From the NCBI GenBank assembly GCA_016213505.1, contig JACRAF010000033.1, positions 1 to 64,000 of the forward strand: a DNA stretch of 64,000 bases. The letters are read 5' to 3'. Below, piece after piece: positions 21,569 through 34,440 of the stretch. The DNA is from Devosia nanyangense (GTDB lineage: Bacteria; Pseudomonadota; Alphaproteobacteria; Rhizobiales; Devosiaceae). Made by a program: the position numbers and the translations under genes. The notes under the pieces were generated by a model. That model saw only the letters and a list, made by a program, of their open reading frames with translations, was not told the origin of the DNA and ran no database searches. The number at the start of each line of letters is the position of its first letter. Within the stretch, counting starts at the first letter, position 1.

Positions 21569-21816
21569 TGTGTTCGTCCACTCAGGGGGTTGGGAGGGCC
21601 GGCGTTGAGGCCCGAAGGGCCGAGCGGCGAAGTGGTTCCCGATTGCGCCGGGAACATAAAGGAAACCCCTTCTGAGTCAACGGGATTCCCTAGGCTTTGC
21701 TTAATGTGGGAAGGTGACGGTCAGGTGTCGAGGTCGGCCCACAGCCGATCGCGTGCAGCGGTGTCTTGCGCCGCCGCTGTCCCGGCCCACGTTAGGGCAG
21801 TGAGGGCAGCAAGGCG

Positions 21817-22158
21817 ATGTCGAGCACGAAGGCGGGCCGGCGGACCCATGCGGCGTTGAAACGGATTGGGCCCATCGCGGCGGTGCTGGTCAGCTTGGTG
21901 CTGGCGCCTTCTCCAATGGGGGCGCTCGCCGAATCGAGGCCCGCCGGCGGGTCTGATCAGGCGGACGGAAGCCCCCTCGGCCCCCAATGCCACCCGAACT
22001 ACGCTCTCGTCTGCGTGCCGATCGCCAGCGACGTGGACTGTGCCGACGGCAACGGCAACGGTCCAGCCTATGTTCGCGGGCCGGTCGAGGTCATCGGCGA
22101 GGACGTCTATGAACTCGACCGCGACGGCGACGGCATCGCCTGCGAGCCGAAGCAATAG
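21817..22158 (+). CDS. Secreted Excalibur-like calcium-binding domain protein
   Basis: A 113-residue exported protein. A basic N-terminus and hydrophobic stretch (GPIAAVLVSLVLAPSPMGALA) form a signal peptide; the mature part is about 75 residues. The tail YELDRDGDGIACEPKQ is the Excalibur signature DxDxDGxxCE, a calcium-binding loop often fused to extracellular nucleases. The CHPNYALVCVPIASDVDCADGNG segment has three more cysteines and resembles the start of the same domain in stand-alone forms. No nuclease domain is present, so the role is unclear. It ends 13 bases from the convergent parE stop. Confidence 0.75.
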   Translation: MSSTKAGRRTHAALKRIGPIAAVLVSLVLAPSPMGALAESRPAGGSDQADGSPLGPQCHPNYALVCVPIASDVDCADGNGNGPAYVRGPVEVIGEDVYELDRDGDGIACEPKQ

Positions 22159-22171
22159 CCGCGACTCCCGT

Positions 22172-24181
<2,010 letters not shown>

Positions 24182-24465
24182 CAGTCAGTCCAGGCGGTTC
24201 GAATCGTGTGGGACCCCTTTTAGCACAGCTGCTGGTTGCCCGTTCGTTCCCGCGCCGGGTGAATGCCTTCTGAACGGCCCGGTCCGGCCCGATTCAGCGG
24301 CGAGCTGGCACAAGCTGGGCATCATCCACCGCACAAGCCGCGCAAAGCGGCCGTTGGTGCTGGATTCCTGAACGCCAGATGAACGGCGTTGTAGTGGTAC
24401 GTTCAAAAGGGAACGCTAAGGTGTATTCAATGCTTCTATAGCCAACGAAACCCTGGAGACGTCAA

Positions 24466-24888
24466 ATGACCCTGATCAATGCGCTCAAGACCGGCGGCCG
24501 CGCCGCCGTCATCGCCGCGACCCTCGGCACTGCGGCGCTGTTCACCACGGCGCCCGCTCAGGCCGCTCCGCCGCCGAGCTTTTCCTTCCAGTTCGGCTTC
24601 GGCAACGGCCTTGGCTTCGGCAACGGCATCGTGCTGCATTTCGGCGACGACAACTACTTCGACTACTGCCTGACGAACGCGCAGATCCGCGCCCAGCTGC
24701 GCCACTACGGCTACACCAACGTCAAGATTGTCAAGGAATACAACAGCACCAACAAGGTCATTGCCATCGGCTACGACGACGGCACCTGGTACCAGATGCG
24801 CGTCGACCGCTGCACCGGCAAGGTCGACCGCATCCGCGAGATTCACCGGACCAACAACGGCAATTTCTCGATCACGCTCAGCTTCTGA
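24466..24888 (+). CDS. Secreted PepSY-like protein
   Basis: A 140-residue exported protein. The signal peptide ends near APAQAA after AAVIAATLGTAALFTTA. A Phe/Gly-rich section follows (PSFSFQFGFGNGLGFGNG), then a compact domain: YCLTNAQIRAQLRHYGYTNVKIVKEY...AIGYDDGTWYQMRVDRCTGKVDRI. That helix-strand-strand plan, with 'tilt toward a residue pair then variable position of change', matches PepSY-like domains found in many small rhizobial periplasmic proteins. One Cys pair (YCLT, DRCTG) could form a disulfide. Family assignment is by pattern and moderate. A strong terminator follows, so it is a monocistronic unit. Confidence 0.72.
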   Translation: MTLINALKTGGRAAVIAATLGTAALFTTAPAQAAPPPSFSFQFGFGNGLGFGNGIVLHFGDDNYFDYCLTNAQIRAQLRHYGYTNVKIVKEYNSTNKVIAIGYDDGTWYQMRVDRCTGKVDRIREIHRTNNGNFSITLSF

Positions 24889-24910
24889 TCGTCCTGCCGA
24901 TCCGACCGCG

Positions 24911-24944
24911 CAATCCCGGCCTTCGTGCCGGGATTGTCTTTTTT
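24911..24944 (+). terminator. Rho-independent terminator after the PepSY-like gene
   Basis: A 10-bp perfect stem CAATCCCGGC / GCCGGGATTG with a 6-base loop is directly followed by TCTTTTTT. It is among the strongest terminators in the window. Confidence 0.93.
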
Positions 24945-25412
24945 GTCAAGTATTTGCAGATGTGGCCGCCCCAAATCGGGGCACGCTCTTAACCAATGCT
25001 TCGCTTGTTGGAAGCACTTCCTTAAGCGTGACTTGGTAGAACAGCGTCATACGGTTTTGTGTGTGGAGTAGCCGTATGCGCGCCGGCCCGGCAATGCGTA
25101 TGACTTCAGTTTCGGCCGACGCCTTTACGTCCCTGCGTCTGAGGTGGCTGCAGGCCGGATTGTCAAGTTCTGCGTACCGGCTTGCCCATCTCCGCGCCGC
25201 CCGTCCGGCGCTGCTTGGGACCATTTCGTTCCTGTTTTTTCTGGTCTGATCCGGTTGCATCGCGCCGGTGCCGCCGCTATTGCTGCGGGCGAACGACCTT
25301 CGGATGTCACCTTGACCCTGCGCTTCTGGCACGATCGTACGCGTGGCCCTGTGGGGGCCCTGCAGCAGATGTTGCAGGGCTGACCGAGCGGGTCCTTACG
25401 GTCTAGATTCCC
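24945..25412. other. Long intergenic stretch with no supportable gene
   Basis: The interval between the terminator and the ABC-F leader holds only short open frames (for example 25061-25249 on + and 24946-25332 on -) without family similarity, convincing ribosome sites or normal codon pattern. A hairpin with an 8-bp stem GCCCTGCA / TGCAGGGC lies at 25357-25380. The stretch is less GC-biased than its surroundings and could hold a small RNA or a long leader; nothing more can be claimed. Confidence 0.4.
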
Positions 25413-25485
25413 CTCTGGTTTGCCCTTCGCGGCGCGCTTTTTGCGCGCCTACGGAAGCCAGGCGCCGCGGCGCCAAAGACCAGAG
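25413..25485 (+). promoter_or_regulatory. Structured leader RNA before the ABC-F gene
   Basis: CTCTGGT at 25413-25419 pairs with ACCAGAG at 25479-25485, enclosing two perfect hairpins: GGCGCGC-TTTTT-GCGCGCC (25431-25449) and GGCGCC-GC-GGCGCC (25461-25474). The outer 3' strand ends 8 bases before the ATG, over the only purine-rich part of the ribosome site, so folding could hide it. Antibiotic-type ABC-F genes are often controlled by leaders; this one is a prediction. Confidence 0.5.
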
Positions 25486-25493
25486 ACATCCAG

Positions 25494-27017
<1,524 letters not shown>

Positions 27018-27085
27018 GCTCCGCTATCCACCGTGAAGACGCGGCGATAGCATGAGCGAGGCAACAGGCTTCGGGAGAGCAACGA

Positions 27086-27595
27086 ATGGATTCGGTCGCG
27101 CTGCGCGCCATGCAGGCGCCGCTCAAGGAACGCTACCGCAGCGATCCGGCAGCGGCCATGGTGACCCTCAAGGCCAACGGCACGATCGACGCCGGCAACA
27201 TAACCTGCAAGATCGAGACGGGCCGGGCGCTTTCGCTCGCGGGACTGCATTCTGCGACCGGCGGTAGCGGTCTTGAGCTGTGCTCGGGCGATCTGCTGCT
27301 CGAGGCTCTGGTCGCCTGCGCCGGCGTGACGCTGAAGTCGGTGGCGACGGCCCTGGATATCCCGCTGCGCTCGGGAACAGTCTCGGCCGAGGGCGATCTC
27401 GATTTCCGCGGAACGCTCGGGGTTTCCAAGGACGCGCCGGTCGGCTTTGCCAGCATCCGGCTGCGTTTCGACCTGGAGACGGACGCGCCGCAGGAGAAGC
27501 TCGACGCGCTGCTCCGGCTTACTGAGCGCTACTGCGTCGTGCTCCAGACGATCCGAAACGGACCAGCGATCGAATCTCGAATTGGCCGCCAGTGA
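27086..27595 (+). CDS. OsmC-family protein
   Basis: A 169-residue OsmC/Ohr-fold protein. The family's two redox cysteines are in place: LLLEALVACAGVTLKSVA (first Cys in the central helix) and LTERYCVVLQTI (second Cys near the C-terminus). Members reduce organic hydroperoxides with thiols from lipoylated proteins, though some OsmC relatives have other roles. The start ATG follows GGGAGAGC. It stands 68 bases after the ABC-F gene and ends just before a bidirectional terminator shared with glnA. No signal sequence, so cytoplasmic. Confidence 0.88.
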   Translation: MDSVALRAMQAPLKERYRSDPAAAMVTLKANGTIDAGNITCKIETGRALSLAGLHSATGGSGLELCSGDLLLEALVACAGVTLKSVATALDIPLRSGTVSAEGDLDFRGTLGVSKDAPVGFASIRLRFDLETDAPQEKLDALLRLTERYCVVLQTIRNGPAIESRIGRQ

Positions 27596-27605
27596 CTCGG
27601 CAGCA

Positions 27606-27629
27606 AAAAGGGCCCCAGCGGGGCCCTTT
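27606..27629. terminator. Bidirectional terminator between osmC-like gene and glnA
   Basis: A 7-bp perfect stem GGGCCCC / GGGGCCC with a 3-base loop has AAAAAG on its left and CTTTC on its right. It can stop transcription from both sides, serving the OsmC gene on + and glnA on -. Confidence 0.85.
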
Positions 27630-27654
27630 CTAGTTTCACCGATGCTCCTCGGCG

Positions 27655-29064
27655 TCACGCCGAGTAATACATCTCGTACTCGACCGGATGCGGGGTGTGC
27701 TCGAACTTGATCACTTCGGTCATCTTGAGGTCGATGTAGCTGTCGATCTGGTCGTCCTCGAAGACGCCGCCGGCTTTGAGGAACTCGCGGTCCTTGTCGA
27801 GGCTCTCGAGCGCTTCGCGCAGCGAGCCGCAGACGGTGGGGATCAGCTTCAGTTCTTCGGGCGGCAGGTCGTAGAGGTCCTTGTCCATCGGATCGCCCGG
27901 ATGGATCTTGTTCTTGATGCCGTCGAGGCCGGCCATCAGCATGGCGGCAAAGCCGAGATAGGGGTTGGCCAGCGGATCGGGGAAGCGGACTTCGACGCGC
28001 TTGGCTTTCGGCGACTGGCCGAAGGGGATGCGGCAGGAGGCCGAGCGGTTGCGCGCCGAATAAGCGAGCAGCACGGGGGCTTCGAAGCCGGGGACCAGGC
28101 GCTTGTAGGAGTTGGTGGTCGGGTTGGTGAAGGCGTTGATGGCCTTGGCGTGCTTGATGATGCCGCCGATGTAGTAGAGGGCGTCCATGCTGAGGCCGGC
28201 ATACTGGTCGCCAGCGAACAGGGGCTTGCCGTCCTTCCAGATCGACTGGTGGCAGTGCATGCCTGAGCCGTTGTCGCCGTAGACGGGCTTGGGCATGAAG
28301 GTGACCGTCTTGCCGTAGGCGTGCGCGACCTGGTGGATCACGTACTTGTAGATCTGGACGCTGTCGGCCGCCTTGATGATCGGGCAGAACTTGATGCCGA
28401 GCTCATGCTGGGCCGAGGCCACCTCGTGGTGGTGCTTTTCGATCGGCACGCCCATGGCGCCCATCGCCGCCAGCATCTCGCCGCGCATATCCTGCGCGCT
28501 GTCGAGCGGCGGCACCGGGAAGTAACCCTTCTTGAGGCCGATGTGATGGCCCGAATTGCCCTGGTCGTACTCGGTGTCGTTGTTGGAGGGCAGTTCCGAG
28601 GAGTCGACCTCGAAGCCGACCTTGTAGGTGGTGTTCGAGTAGCGGACGTCGTCGAAGATGAAGAATTCGGGCTCGGGGCCGAAATAGACGCTGTCGCCGA
28701 TGCCCAGCGTCTTCACGTACGCCTCGGCCTTCTTGGCCGTGGTGCGCGGATCGCGGCTGTAGGGCTGGTAGGTCAGCGGCTCGAGAATGTCGCAGTTGAT
28801 GGCGAGCGTCGAGGCCGAAAAGAACGGGTCCATATAGGCCGAATCCGGGTCCGGCATCAGCACCATGTCGCTCTCGTTGATCGCCTTCCAGCCGGCGATC
28901 GAGGAGCCGTCGAACATCGTGCCTTCCTCGAACAGGTCTTCGTCGACCATGGTCTGATCGAAGGTCACGTGCTGCAGCTTGCCGCGCGGGTCGGTGAAGC
29001 GCAGGTCCACGTATTTGATGTTCTCGTCCTTGATCTTCTTGAGAAGGTCGCTGCCTGTCGTCAT
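27655..29064 (-). CDS. glnA: Glutamine synthetase type I
   Basis: GlnA condenses glutamate and ammonia to glutamine using ATP. The 469-residue length and motifs fit [41 protein letters not shown] and [11 protein letters not shown]. The adenylylation site is present as [10 protein letters not shown], the Tyr modified by GlnE in GSI-beta enzymes. It lies 48 bases after glnB on the same strand, the standard rhizobial glnBA operon. The only promoter seen is upstream of glnB, with a sigma-54 match and NtrC-like boxes, so glutamine synthesis would rise under nitrogen limitation. Confidence 0.98.
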   Translation of the reverse strand: MTTGSDLLKKIKDENIKYVDLRFTDPRGKLQHVTFDQTMVDEDLFEEGTMFDGSSIAGWKAINESDMVLMPDPDSAYMDPFFSASTLAINCDILEPLTYQPYSRDPRTTAKKAEAYVKTLGIGDSVYFGPEPEFFIFDDVRYSNTTYKVGFEVDSSELPSNNDTEYDQGNSGHHIGLKKGYFPVPPLDSAQDMRGEMLAAMGAMGVPIEKHHHEVASAQHELGIKFCPIIKAADSVQIYKYVIHQVAHAYGKTVTFMPKPVYGDNGSGMHCHQSIWKDGKPLFAGDQYAGLSMDALYYIGGIIKHAKAINAFTNPTTNSYKRLVPGFEAPVLLAYSARNRSASCRIPFGQSPKAKRVEVRFPDPLANPYLGFAAMLMAGLDGIKNKIHPGDPMDKDLYDLPPEELKLIPTVCGSLREALESLDKDREFLKAGGVFEDDQIDSYIDLKMTEVIKFEHTPHPVEYEMYYSA

Positions 29065-29112
29065 GGTATTCCCCGTTGAGATCCCTGTTGTGTGGTTAGC
29101 TTGTGCGGCGCG

Positions 29113-29451
<339 letters not shown>

Positions 29452-29492
29452 TCAGGCCTCCACTTCGCCCTCGCGGGTATTGCCCATCGGAA

Positions 29493-29508
29493 TGCACGCG
29501 GCGTGCCA
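29493..29508 (-). promoter_or_regulatory. Predicted sigma-54 promoter of glnBA
   Basis: Read on the minus strand the site is TGGCACGCCGCGTGCA. This matches the -24/-12 consensus TGGCACG-N4-TTGCA except for one base in the -12 block, with the essential GG and GC ten bases apart. It would place the transcript start about 30 bases before glnB. Confidence 0.65.
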
Positions 29509-29548
29509 GCGCGACCCAGAAGGAAAATAACAAAGGAAACCAGGCTGC

Positions 29549-29611
29549 TGCACGAACTATTTGCAGCAATCCTGAAAGATGCATCAGGGCAGTCTGCACC
29601 ATTTTTGGGCA
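29549..29611 (-). promoter_or_regulatory. Two NtrC-like boxes upstream of glnB
   Basis: TGCACGAACTATTTGCA (29549-29565) and TGCACCATTTTTGGGCA (29595-29611) are 17 bases each and resemble the NtrC dyad TGCACC-N5-GGTGCA, the second having one perfect half-site. They lie about 75 and 120 bases upstream of the likely sigma-54 start, the usual enhancer distance. Confidence 0.5.
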
Positions 29612-29689
29612 GCGTGCCATGCGCCTGAGCAGGCCGCAAGCGGGCGACTGCGGCATCTGCCTCATCGGTCGGCAGTATTGGGGGCGACA

Positions 29690-30028
29690 ATGACAGGACT
29701 CGAATGCGTCGAGGAGCAACTGGCGGCCTACAACGCCCGCGATCTTGCCCGTTTCCTCGCCTGCTTCCACGACGACGTGCGGAGCTTCCGGATGCTGGAG
29801 ATGGCCCTGGTGCTCGACGGCAAGGCCGAATTTGGGGCGTTTTACGCCCGAGAGCGGTTCAGCCGTCCGTGCCTGAGGGCCGAGATCGTCAACCGCATCG
29901 TGCTGGGTGAAACGATCATCGACCACGAACGCATCTTCGGCATCGCCGCCGCCCCGGTCGAAATGGTCGTGATGTTCGTCGCGCGGGACGGGCTGATCGC
30001 GCGGGTCTTCGCCATTCCGGCCAAATGA
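29690..30028 (+). CDS. SnoaL/NTF2-like protein
   Basis: A 112-residue protein of the cone-shaped NTF2-like fold. The opening LECVEEQLAAYNARDLARFLACFHDDVRSF matches the 'polyketide cyclase SnoaL-like' pattern of a helix followed by the Asp/His-lined pocket entry, and FGAFYARERFS plus the final strands (VEMVVMFVARDGLIARVFAIPA) complete it. Such proteins are isomerases, dehydratases or accessory subunits; no specific function can be given. The ATG at 29690 follows GGGGGCGACA. It stands alone between the divergent glnB promoter region and tRNA-Leu. Confidence 0.75.
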   Translation: MTGLECVEEQLAAYNARDLARFLACFHDDVRSFRMLEMALVLDGKAEFGAFYARERFSRPCLRAEIVNRIVLGETIIDHERIFGIAAAPVEMVVMFVARDGLIARVFAIPAK

Positions 30029-30040
30029 TCAAGGCAGGCT

Positions 30041-30069
30041 TTGACTGACCCCCGCACTTCATATATCTG
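30041..30069 (+). promoter_or_regulatory. Possible promoter of tRNA-Leu
   Basis: TTGACT at 30041-30046 and TATCTG at 30064-30069 are 17 bases apart; an overlapping TATATC gives a 15-base spacer. The start would fall about 20 bases before the tRNA. Confidence 0.45.
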
Positions 30070-30095
30070 CTCGCCAGCCCGGCCGTAGGGCGGTT

Positions 30096-30180
30096 GCGGG
30101 TGTGGCGAAACTGGTAGACGCAGCGGATTTAGGTTCCGTCGCCGCAAGGCGTGGAGGTTCAAGTCCTCTCACCCGCACCA
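30096..30180 (+). tRNA. tRNA-Leu (anticodon TAG)
   Basis: An 85-base class II tRNA. Acceptor GCGGGTG pairs with CACCCGC, the anticodon loop is TTTAGGT giving TAG, a long variable arm (CGTCGCCGCAAGGCG) follows, the T arm is GAGG-TTCAAGT-CCTC, and CCA is encoded. Confidence 0.95.
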
Positions 30181-30237
30181 GAAATCGCCGTCATCCTCTC
30201 GCTTTTCGGCCAAACGATACAGAAACGGAACTCTTGA

Positions 30238-31647
30238 ATGCAGGTCACCGAAACCCTCAATGAAGGCCTGAAGCGCAAGCTGAGCCTGGTCATTCCCAAG
30301 AGCGACCTCACCACGCGCCTCGAAGCGCGGCTCGGCGAGCTCAAGAACCAGGCCAACATCAAGGGCTTCCGTCCCGGCAAAGTGCCGGCGACCTATCTCA
30401 AGAAGGTCTACGGCAAGTCGGCGATGGCCGAGGTGATGCAGGACGCCATCAACACCACGGTGTCGGCGACGCTGACCAGCCGTTCGGAGCGCGCCGCGGC
30501 ACAGCCCAAGGTTGACCTGCCCGACGACCAGGGCACCCTCAACAAGGTGCTCGACGGCGAGGCGGACCTCAGCTTCGACGTCAGCTACGAGGTGCTGCCG
30601 TCGGTCGAGCTGATGGAGTTCAAGGGCCTCAAGATCGACAAGCCCGTGGTCGAGGTCACCGACGCCGATCTCGACAAGGAGATGGCCCGCGTGTTCCGCC
30701 AGAACCGCGGCTACGAGCCGAAACCTGACGATGGCGTCGTCGCCGAGGGCGACAATCTGGGCATCTCGTTCGAGGGCAAGATCAAGGGCAAGCCCTTCGC
30801 CGGCGGCAGTTCCGACCACGCTCATGTCATCGTCGGCGCCGGCGACTTCATCCCCGGCTTCGAAGAGCAGCTGATCGGCATGAAGAAGGGCGAGACCCGC
30901 TCAATCGACATCACCTTCCCCAAGGACTACGGCAAGGACGAGCTGCAGGGCAAGAAGGCGACCTTCGACGTCACCGTCCTCCATATCGATGGGCCGCGCG
31001 CCGGCGAATTCAACGACGACTTCGCCAAGACGCTCGGGCTCGACGATCTGGGGGCGCTGCGCACCGCCGTCAAAGATCAGATGATCGCCGCGCTGGCCTC
31101 GATGAGCCGCCAGGCGATGAAGCGCCAGATCCTCGACGCGCTCGACGAGAGCCACAAGTTCAGCGTTCCCGATCAGCTCGTCGACGCCGAGTTCGACGCC
31201 ATCTGGCAGCGAGTCAAGCACGAGATCACCGATCACGGCCGCTCGTTCGAGGACGAAGGGACGACCGAGGAAGAGGCGAGTGCGCAGTACCGCAAGATCG
31301 CCGAGCGCCGCGTCCGGCTCGGCCTGGTGGTCGCGGAAGTCGGCAACAAGAACAAGATCGAAGTGAGCGAAGACGAGCACCAGCAGGCGCTGATCGCCGA
31401 AGTCCGCCGCTTCCCGGGCCAGGAACAGCAGGTCTACGACTACTATCGCAAGAACCCGCAGGCTCTCGCCGGGCTCCGCGCCCCGGTGTTCGAGAACAAG
31501 GTGGTCGATTTCGTCGCCGAGCTCGCGACGCAGACCGAAAAGAAGGTGAGCCGCGAGGAACTGGCGAAAATCATCCAGGACGAGGGCGACGACGTCCCCG
31601 ACGAGCACCATCACGACCACGACGATCACGAGGGCCACGACCACTGA
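30238..31647 (+). CDS. tig: Trigger factor
   Basis: A ribosome-bound chaperone and prolyl isomerase for emerging chains. The ribosome-binding domain carries IKGFRPGKVPATYLKKVYG, the GFRxGKxP contact loop. The FKBP-type domain follows from about residue 165 (GDNLGISFEGKIKGKPFAGG, GDFIPGFEEQLIGMKKGETR), then the helical C-terminal arms. The last 15 residues are DEHHHDHDDHEGHDH, a His/Asp-rich tail able to bind metal. Length 469. It is preceded by tRNA-Leu and closed by a strong terminator. Confidence 0.96.
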   Translation: MQVTETLNEGLKRKLSLVIPKSDLTTRLEARLGELKNQANIKGFRPGKVPATYLKKVYGKSAMAEVMQDAINTTVSATLTSRSERAAAQPKVDLPDDQGTLNKVLDGEADLSFDVSYEVLPSVELMEFKGLKIDKPVVEVTDADLDKEMARVFRQNRGYEPKPDDGVVAEGDNLGISFEGKIKGKPFAGGSSDHAHVIVGAGDFIPGFEEQLIGMKKGETRSIDITFPKDYGKDELQGKKATFDVTVLHIDGPRAGEFNDDFAKTLGLDDLGALRTAVKDQMIAALASMSRQAMKRQILDALDESHKFSVPDQLVDAEFDAIWQRVKHEITDHGRSFEDEGTTEEEASAQYRKIAERRVRLGLVVAEVGNKNKIEVSEDEHQQALIAEVRRFPGQEQQVYDYYRKNPQALAGLRAPVFENKVVDFVAELATQTEKKVSREELAKIIQDEGDDVPDEHHHDHDDHEGHDH

Positions 31648-31670
31648 GGTCGCTCGGTTCGCACGAGTTC

Positions 31671-31700
31671 AAAGGCCGCCTCCGGGCGGCCTTTTTGTTT
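31671..31700 (+). terminator. Rho-independent terminator after tig
   Basis: A 10-bp stem AAAGGCCGCC / GGCGGCCTTT with a 4-base loop runs into TTTTTGTTT. Confidence 0.93.
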
Positions 31701-31740
31701 GAGGGTGGGGCCGCTTGCACGCATCTGCTAAGACTTGCGC

Positions 31741-33195
31741 ATGCACGAGCTTCTCACCCTCGCCGAGATGTCCCGCGCCGACCGCCTGGCGGAAGCGTCC
31801 GGCGTGCGGTCGCTGACACTGATGGAAAACGCGGGCAGGGCGGTCACAACTGAAATCCTCCGCCGCTACGGCAAGCGTCCGGTGCTGGTGCTTTGCGGCC
31901 CCGGCAACAATGGTGGCGACGGTTTTGTCGTCGCGCGGCAGCTGCGCGAGGCGGGCTGGGACGCGCGCGTGGCGCTGATTGGCGACCGCGACAAGCTCAA
32001 GGGCGACGCCGCGGTGAATGCCAACCGCTGGGGCGAAACCGGTCCGGCGCAGATCGCCGGCGCCGGGCTGATCGTCGATGCGCTGCTCGGCGCCGGGCTC
32101 GACCGCGATGTCACCGGCGCGATGGCCGCGCTGATCGGCGAGGTAAATGAAAGCGGCGTTCCGGTCGTCGCCATCGACGTGCCGAGCGGCGTCGACGGCG
32201 ACAGCGGCGCGATCCGCGGCACGGCCATCCGGGCCGATCTCACCGTGACGTTCTTCCGCAAGAAGCCGGGCCATCTGCTGCTCCCCGGCCGCGATCTTTG
32301 CGGCGAGTTGGTCCTCGCCGACATCGGCCTTCCGCACGACGTGCTGATGCAGATTGGTGCCGATGCGCACGAGAACGGCCCGCACCTTTGGTCGTTGCCG
32401 TCGCCTGCGGCAGACACCCACAAATACGCGCGCGGACACTGCGTCGTCATCTCTGGCCCGGCGCTGCAGACCGGGGCGACGCGGCTTGCCGCCATCGCGG
32501 CGCTGCGGGCCGGGGCAGGGGCCGTAACCCTCGTCGGCGAGCGCGAGGCGCTGGTGATCCACGCCGCGCACGTCACCGCGATCATGCTCCGGGAGGCCGG
32601 AACGGTCGCCGCGCTGGAGCAGGCGCTGCAGGCCATGCGGCTCGACGCGATAATCGTCGGCCCCGCGGCGGGCGTGAACCCGGAGACGCGGGCCAAGGTC
32701 GCCCTCGCCCTCGATCTCGCCTCGGCCGCCGTGCTCGATGCCGACGCTCTGACCGTGTTCAAGGACGATCCCGAAACGCTGTTCGCGCTGATCAAGGCCC
32801 GTCCCGACCGCCCGGTGGTGCTCACCCCGCACGAGGGCGAGTTCGAGCGGCTGTTCGGCAAGATCGACGGATCGAAACTGGAGCGCGCCCGCACCGCCGC
32901 CCAACGCTCCGGCGCAGTCGTCATCCTCAAGGGCAGCGACACCGTCATCGCCGCGCCGGACGGCCGCGTCGCGATCAACTCGAACGCCCCGCCGACCCTC
33001 GGCACCGCCGGCTCGGGCGACGTGCTGGCCGGTATCGTCGGCGGCTTGCTGGCGCAGAAGATGGCGGGTTTCGACGCCGCCGCGGCGGGCGCCTGGCTTC
33101 ACGCCGAGGCAGCGAACCGCTTCGGCAAGCCTGGGCTGATCTCGGAAGACCTCGTGGACCTCATCCCCGACGTGCTGGCGTCGCTCACCAGCTGA
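31741..33195 (+). CDS. nnr: Bifunctional NAD(P)H-hydrate repair enzyme
   Basis: A fusion that repairs damaged NADHX/NADPHX. The N-terminal epimerase (YjeF-N) domain has LMENAGRAV and the nucleotide-binding loop [18 protein letters not shown], with [13 protein letters not shown]. The C-terminal ADP-dependent dehydratase domain from about residue 225 has [26 protein letters not shown] and [21 protein letters not shown], the ribokinase-like catalytic motif. The start ATG at 31741 is used; a TTG two codons upstream is possible. The 3' end overlaps the convergent P450 gene by 11 bases. Confidence 0.94.
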   Translation: MHELLTLAEMSRADRLAEASGVRSLTLMENAGRAVTTEILRRYGKRPVLVLCGPGNNGGDGFVVARQLREAGWDARVALIGDRDKLKGDAAVNANRWGETGPAQIAGAGLIVDALLGAGLDRDVTGAMAALIGEVNESGVPVVAIDVPSGVDGDSGAIRGTAIRADLTVTFFRKKPGHLLLPGRDLCGELVLADIGLPHDVLMQIGADAHENGPHLWSLPSPAADTHKYARGHCVVISGPALQTGATRLAAIAALRAGAGAVTLVGEREALVIHAAHVTAIMLREAGTVAALEQALQAMRLDAIIVGPAAGVNPETRAKVALALDLASAAVLDADALTVFKDDPETLFALIKARPDRPVVLTPHEGEFERLFGKIDGSKLERARTAAQRSGAVVILKGSDTVIAAPDGRVAINSNAPPTLGTAGSGDVLAGIVGGLLAQKMAGFDAAAAGAWLHAEAANRFGKPGLISEDLVDLIPDVLASLTS

Positions 33196-34429
33196 CGTCC
33201 AGCCGTTCCAGCCCGTGGAAGTGGTAGACGTTGTTGTAGCGCGGCTCGGCGGCCAGCTTCAGCCCCGGCAGCCGGCGGAACAGCGTCGACAGCGCCACCT
33301 GCAGCTCGATCTTGGCCAGCGGCGCGCCGATGCAGAAATGGATGCCGGCGCCGAAGCTGACGTTCTGCCCATCGGTGCGGAACGGATCGAACAGGTTGGC
33401 GTCCCTGAACCGCGTCGGGTCGCGGTTGGCGGCCGCGAGCATCAGGCCGATGGTCTCGCCCTTCTTGACCGACAATCCGTCGTCAAAGGTCACGTCGGTC
33501 AATGCGTAGCGGGTGAAGAGGTGGAGCGGCGCGTCGTAGCGCAGGCACTCCTCTACCGTCGCTTCGGTCTGCTTGTCGTCAACGAACAGCGTTTGGGGGT
33601 CGAGCCCGCTCTCGAGGATCGTCTTCACCGCATTGCCGGTCGTGTGCACCGTCGCCTCGTGCCCTGCATTGAGCAACAGGATCGCGGTCGAGACCACCTC
33701 GTCCTCGGTCAGCTTCTGTCCGTCGACCGGGTCGGCGGTCAGCATGTGGCTGAGCAGGTCCCCGGTCGGCGCCCGGCGCCGCGCGGCGATCATCTCGCGC
33801 AGATAGGCGATGAACTCCTCCGACGCCTGGTTGGCGTCGAGCTCGACCTCGCGCGTCACGCCGAACATGTACATCTGGACCATGCGGTTGGACCAGTTGA
33901 GCAATTGCGGCGCCATCTCGGCGGGGAGGCCGATCATTTCGGCGATCACCACCGCCGGAATCGGCGCGGCGAAGGCCTTGATCAGCTCGATGCTGCCGTC
34001 GGCCTCGAACCCGTCGATGATCTCGTTGGCGAGCTTTTCGATCCGCGGCCGCAGCTGTTCGACATGCCGGGAGACGAACGCCCGGTTGACCAGCGTCCTC
34101 AGCCGCGTGTGCGCCGGCGGCTCGAGCGTCAGCAGCGAGTACTTTTCGGTCAGATCGAAGGCCGCGGTGTGCGCCTTGGGCGCCGGCCAGCCGAGCTCCT
34201 CTCGGCTTATCACGTGGAGAATCTGCCGCCCAAAGCGCTTGTCGCGCAACAGCGCGTTCACCTCCTTGAAGCCGGTGAAGCACCAGTGGCCGTAGTCCTC
34301 CCACACGAAGGTCGGCGTGCCGGCGTGGAGCGCCGTGTAGAACGCGTAGGGCTCCTGGTAGAACGCGGCGTCACGCGGAGCGGCCGAGGCGCGCCGGGCG
34401 TCGGCGGAAATCGAATAGGCAGCTGGCAA
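33185..34429 (-). CDS. Cytochrome P450
   Basis: A soluble bacterial class I P450 of 414 residues. The heme-binding loop is [18 protein letters not shown] with the thiolate Cys. The K-helix ExxR is [12 protein letters not shown] ([15 protein letters not shown]) and the I-helix is [13 protein letters not shown]. The I-helix position normally holding the catalytic Thr after the acidic residue is Ala here (AGHEA), as in some P450s that use substrate-assisted oxygen activation. No ferredoxin or reductase gene lies near, so redox partners come from elsewhere. The start is TTG at 34429. The substrate is unknown. It may be transcribed with the neighbour behind it. Confidence 0.92.
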   Translation of the reverse strand: MPAAYSISADARRASAAPRDAAFYQEPYAFYTALHAGTPTFVWEDYGHWCFTGFKEVNALLRDKRFGRQILHVISREELGWPAPKAHTAAFDLTEKYSLLTLEPPAHTRLRTLVNRAFVSRHVEQLRPRIEKLANEIIDGFEADGSIELIKAFAAPIPAVVIAEMIGLPAEMAPQLLNWSNRMVQMYMFGVTREVELDANQASEEFIAYLREMIAARRRAPTGDLLSHMLTADPVDGQKLTEDEVVSTAILLLNAGHEATVHTTGNAVKTILESGLDPQTLFVDDKQTEATVEECLRYDAPLHLFTRYALTDVTFDDGLSVKKGETIGLMLAAANRDPTRFRDANLFDPFRTDGQNVSFGAGIHFCIGAPLAKIELQVALSTLFRRLPGLKLAAEPRYNNVYHFHGLERLDVSW

Positions 34430-34440
34430 ATCGTTGGTCC

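Noticed and set aside
25061..25249. Short open frame (62 codons, GTG start) in the ABC-F upstream region
   Set aside because: No ribosome site, no similarity, Arg/Ala/Leu-rich composition as expected by chance in this base composition.
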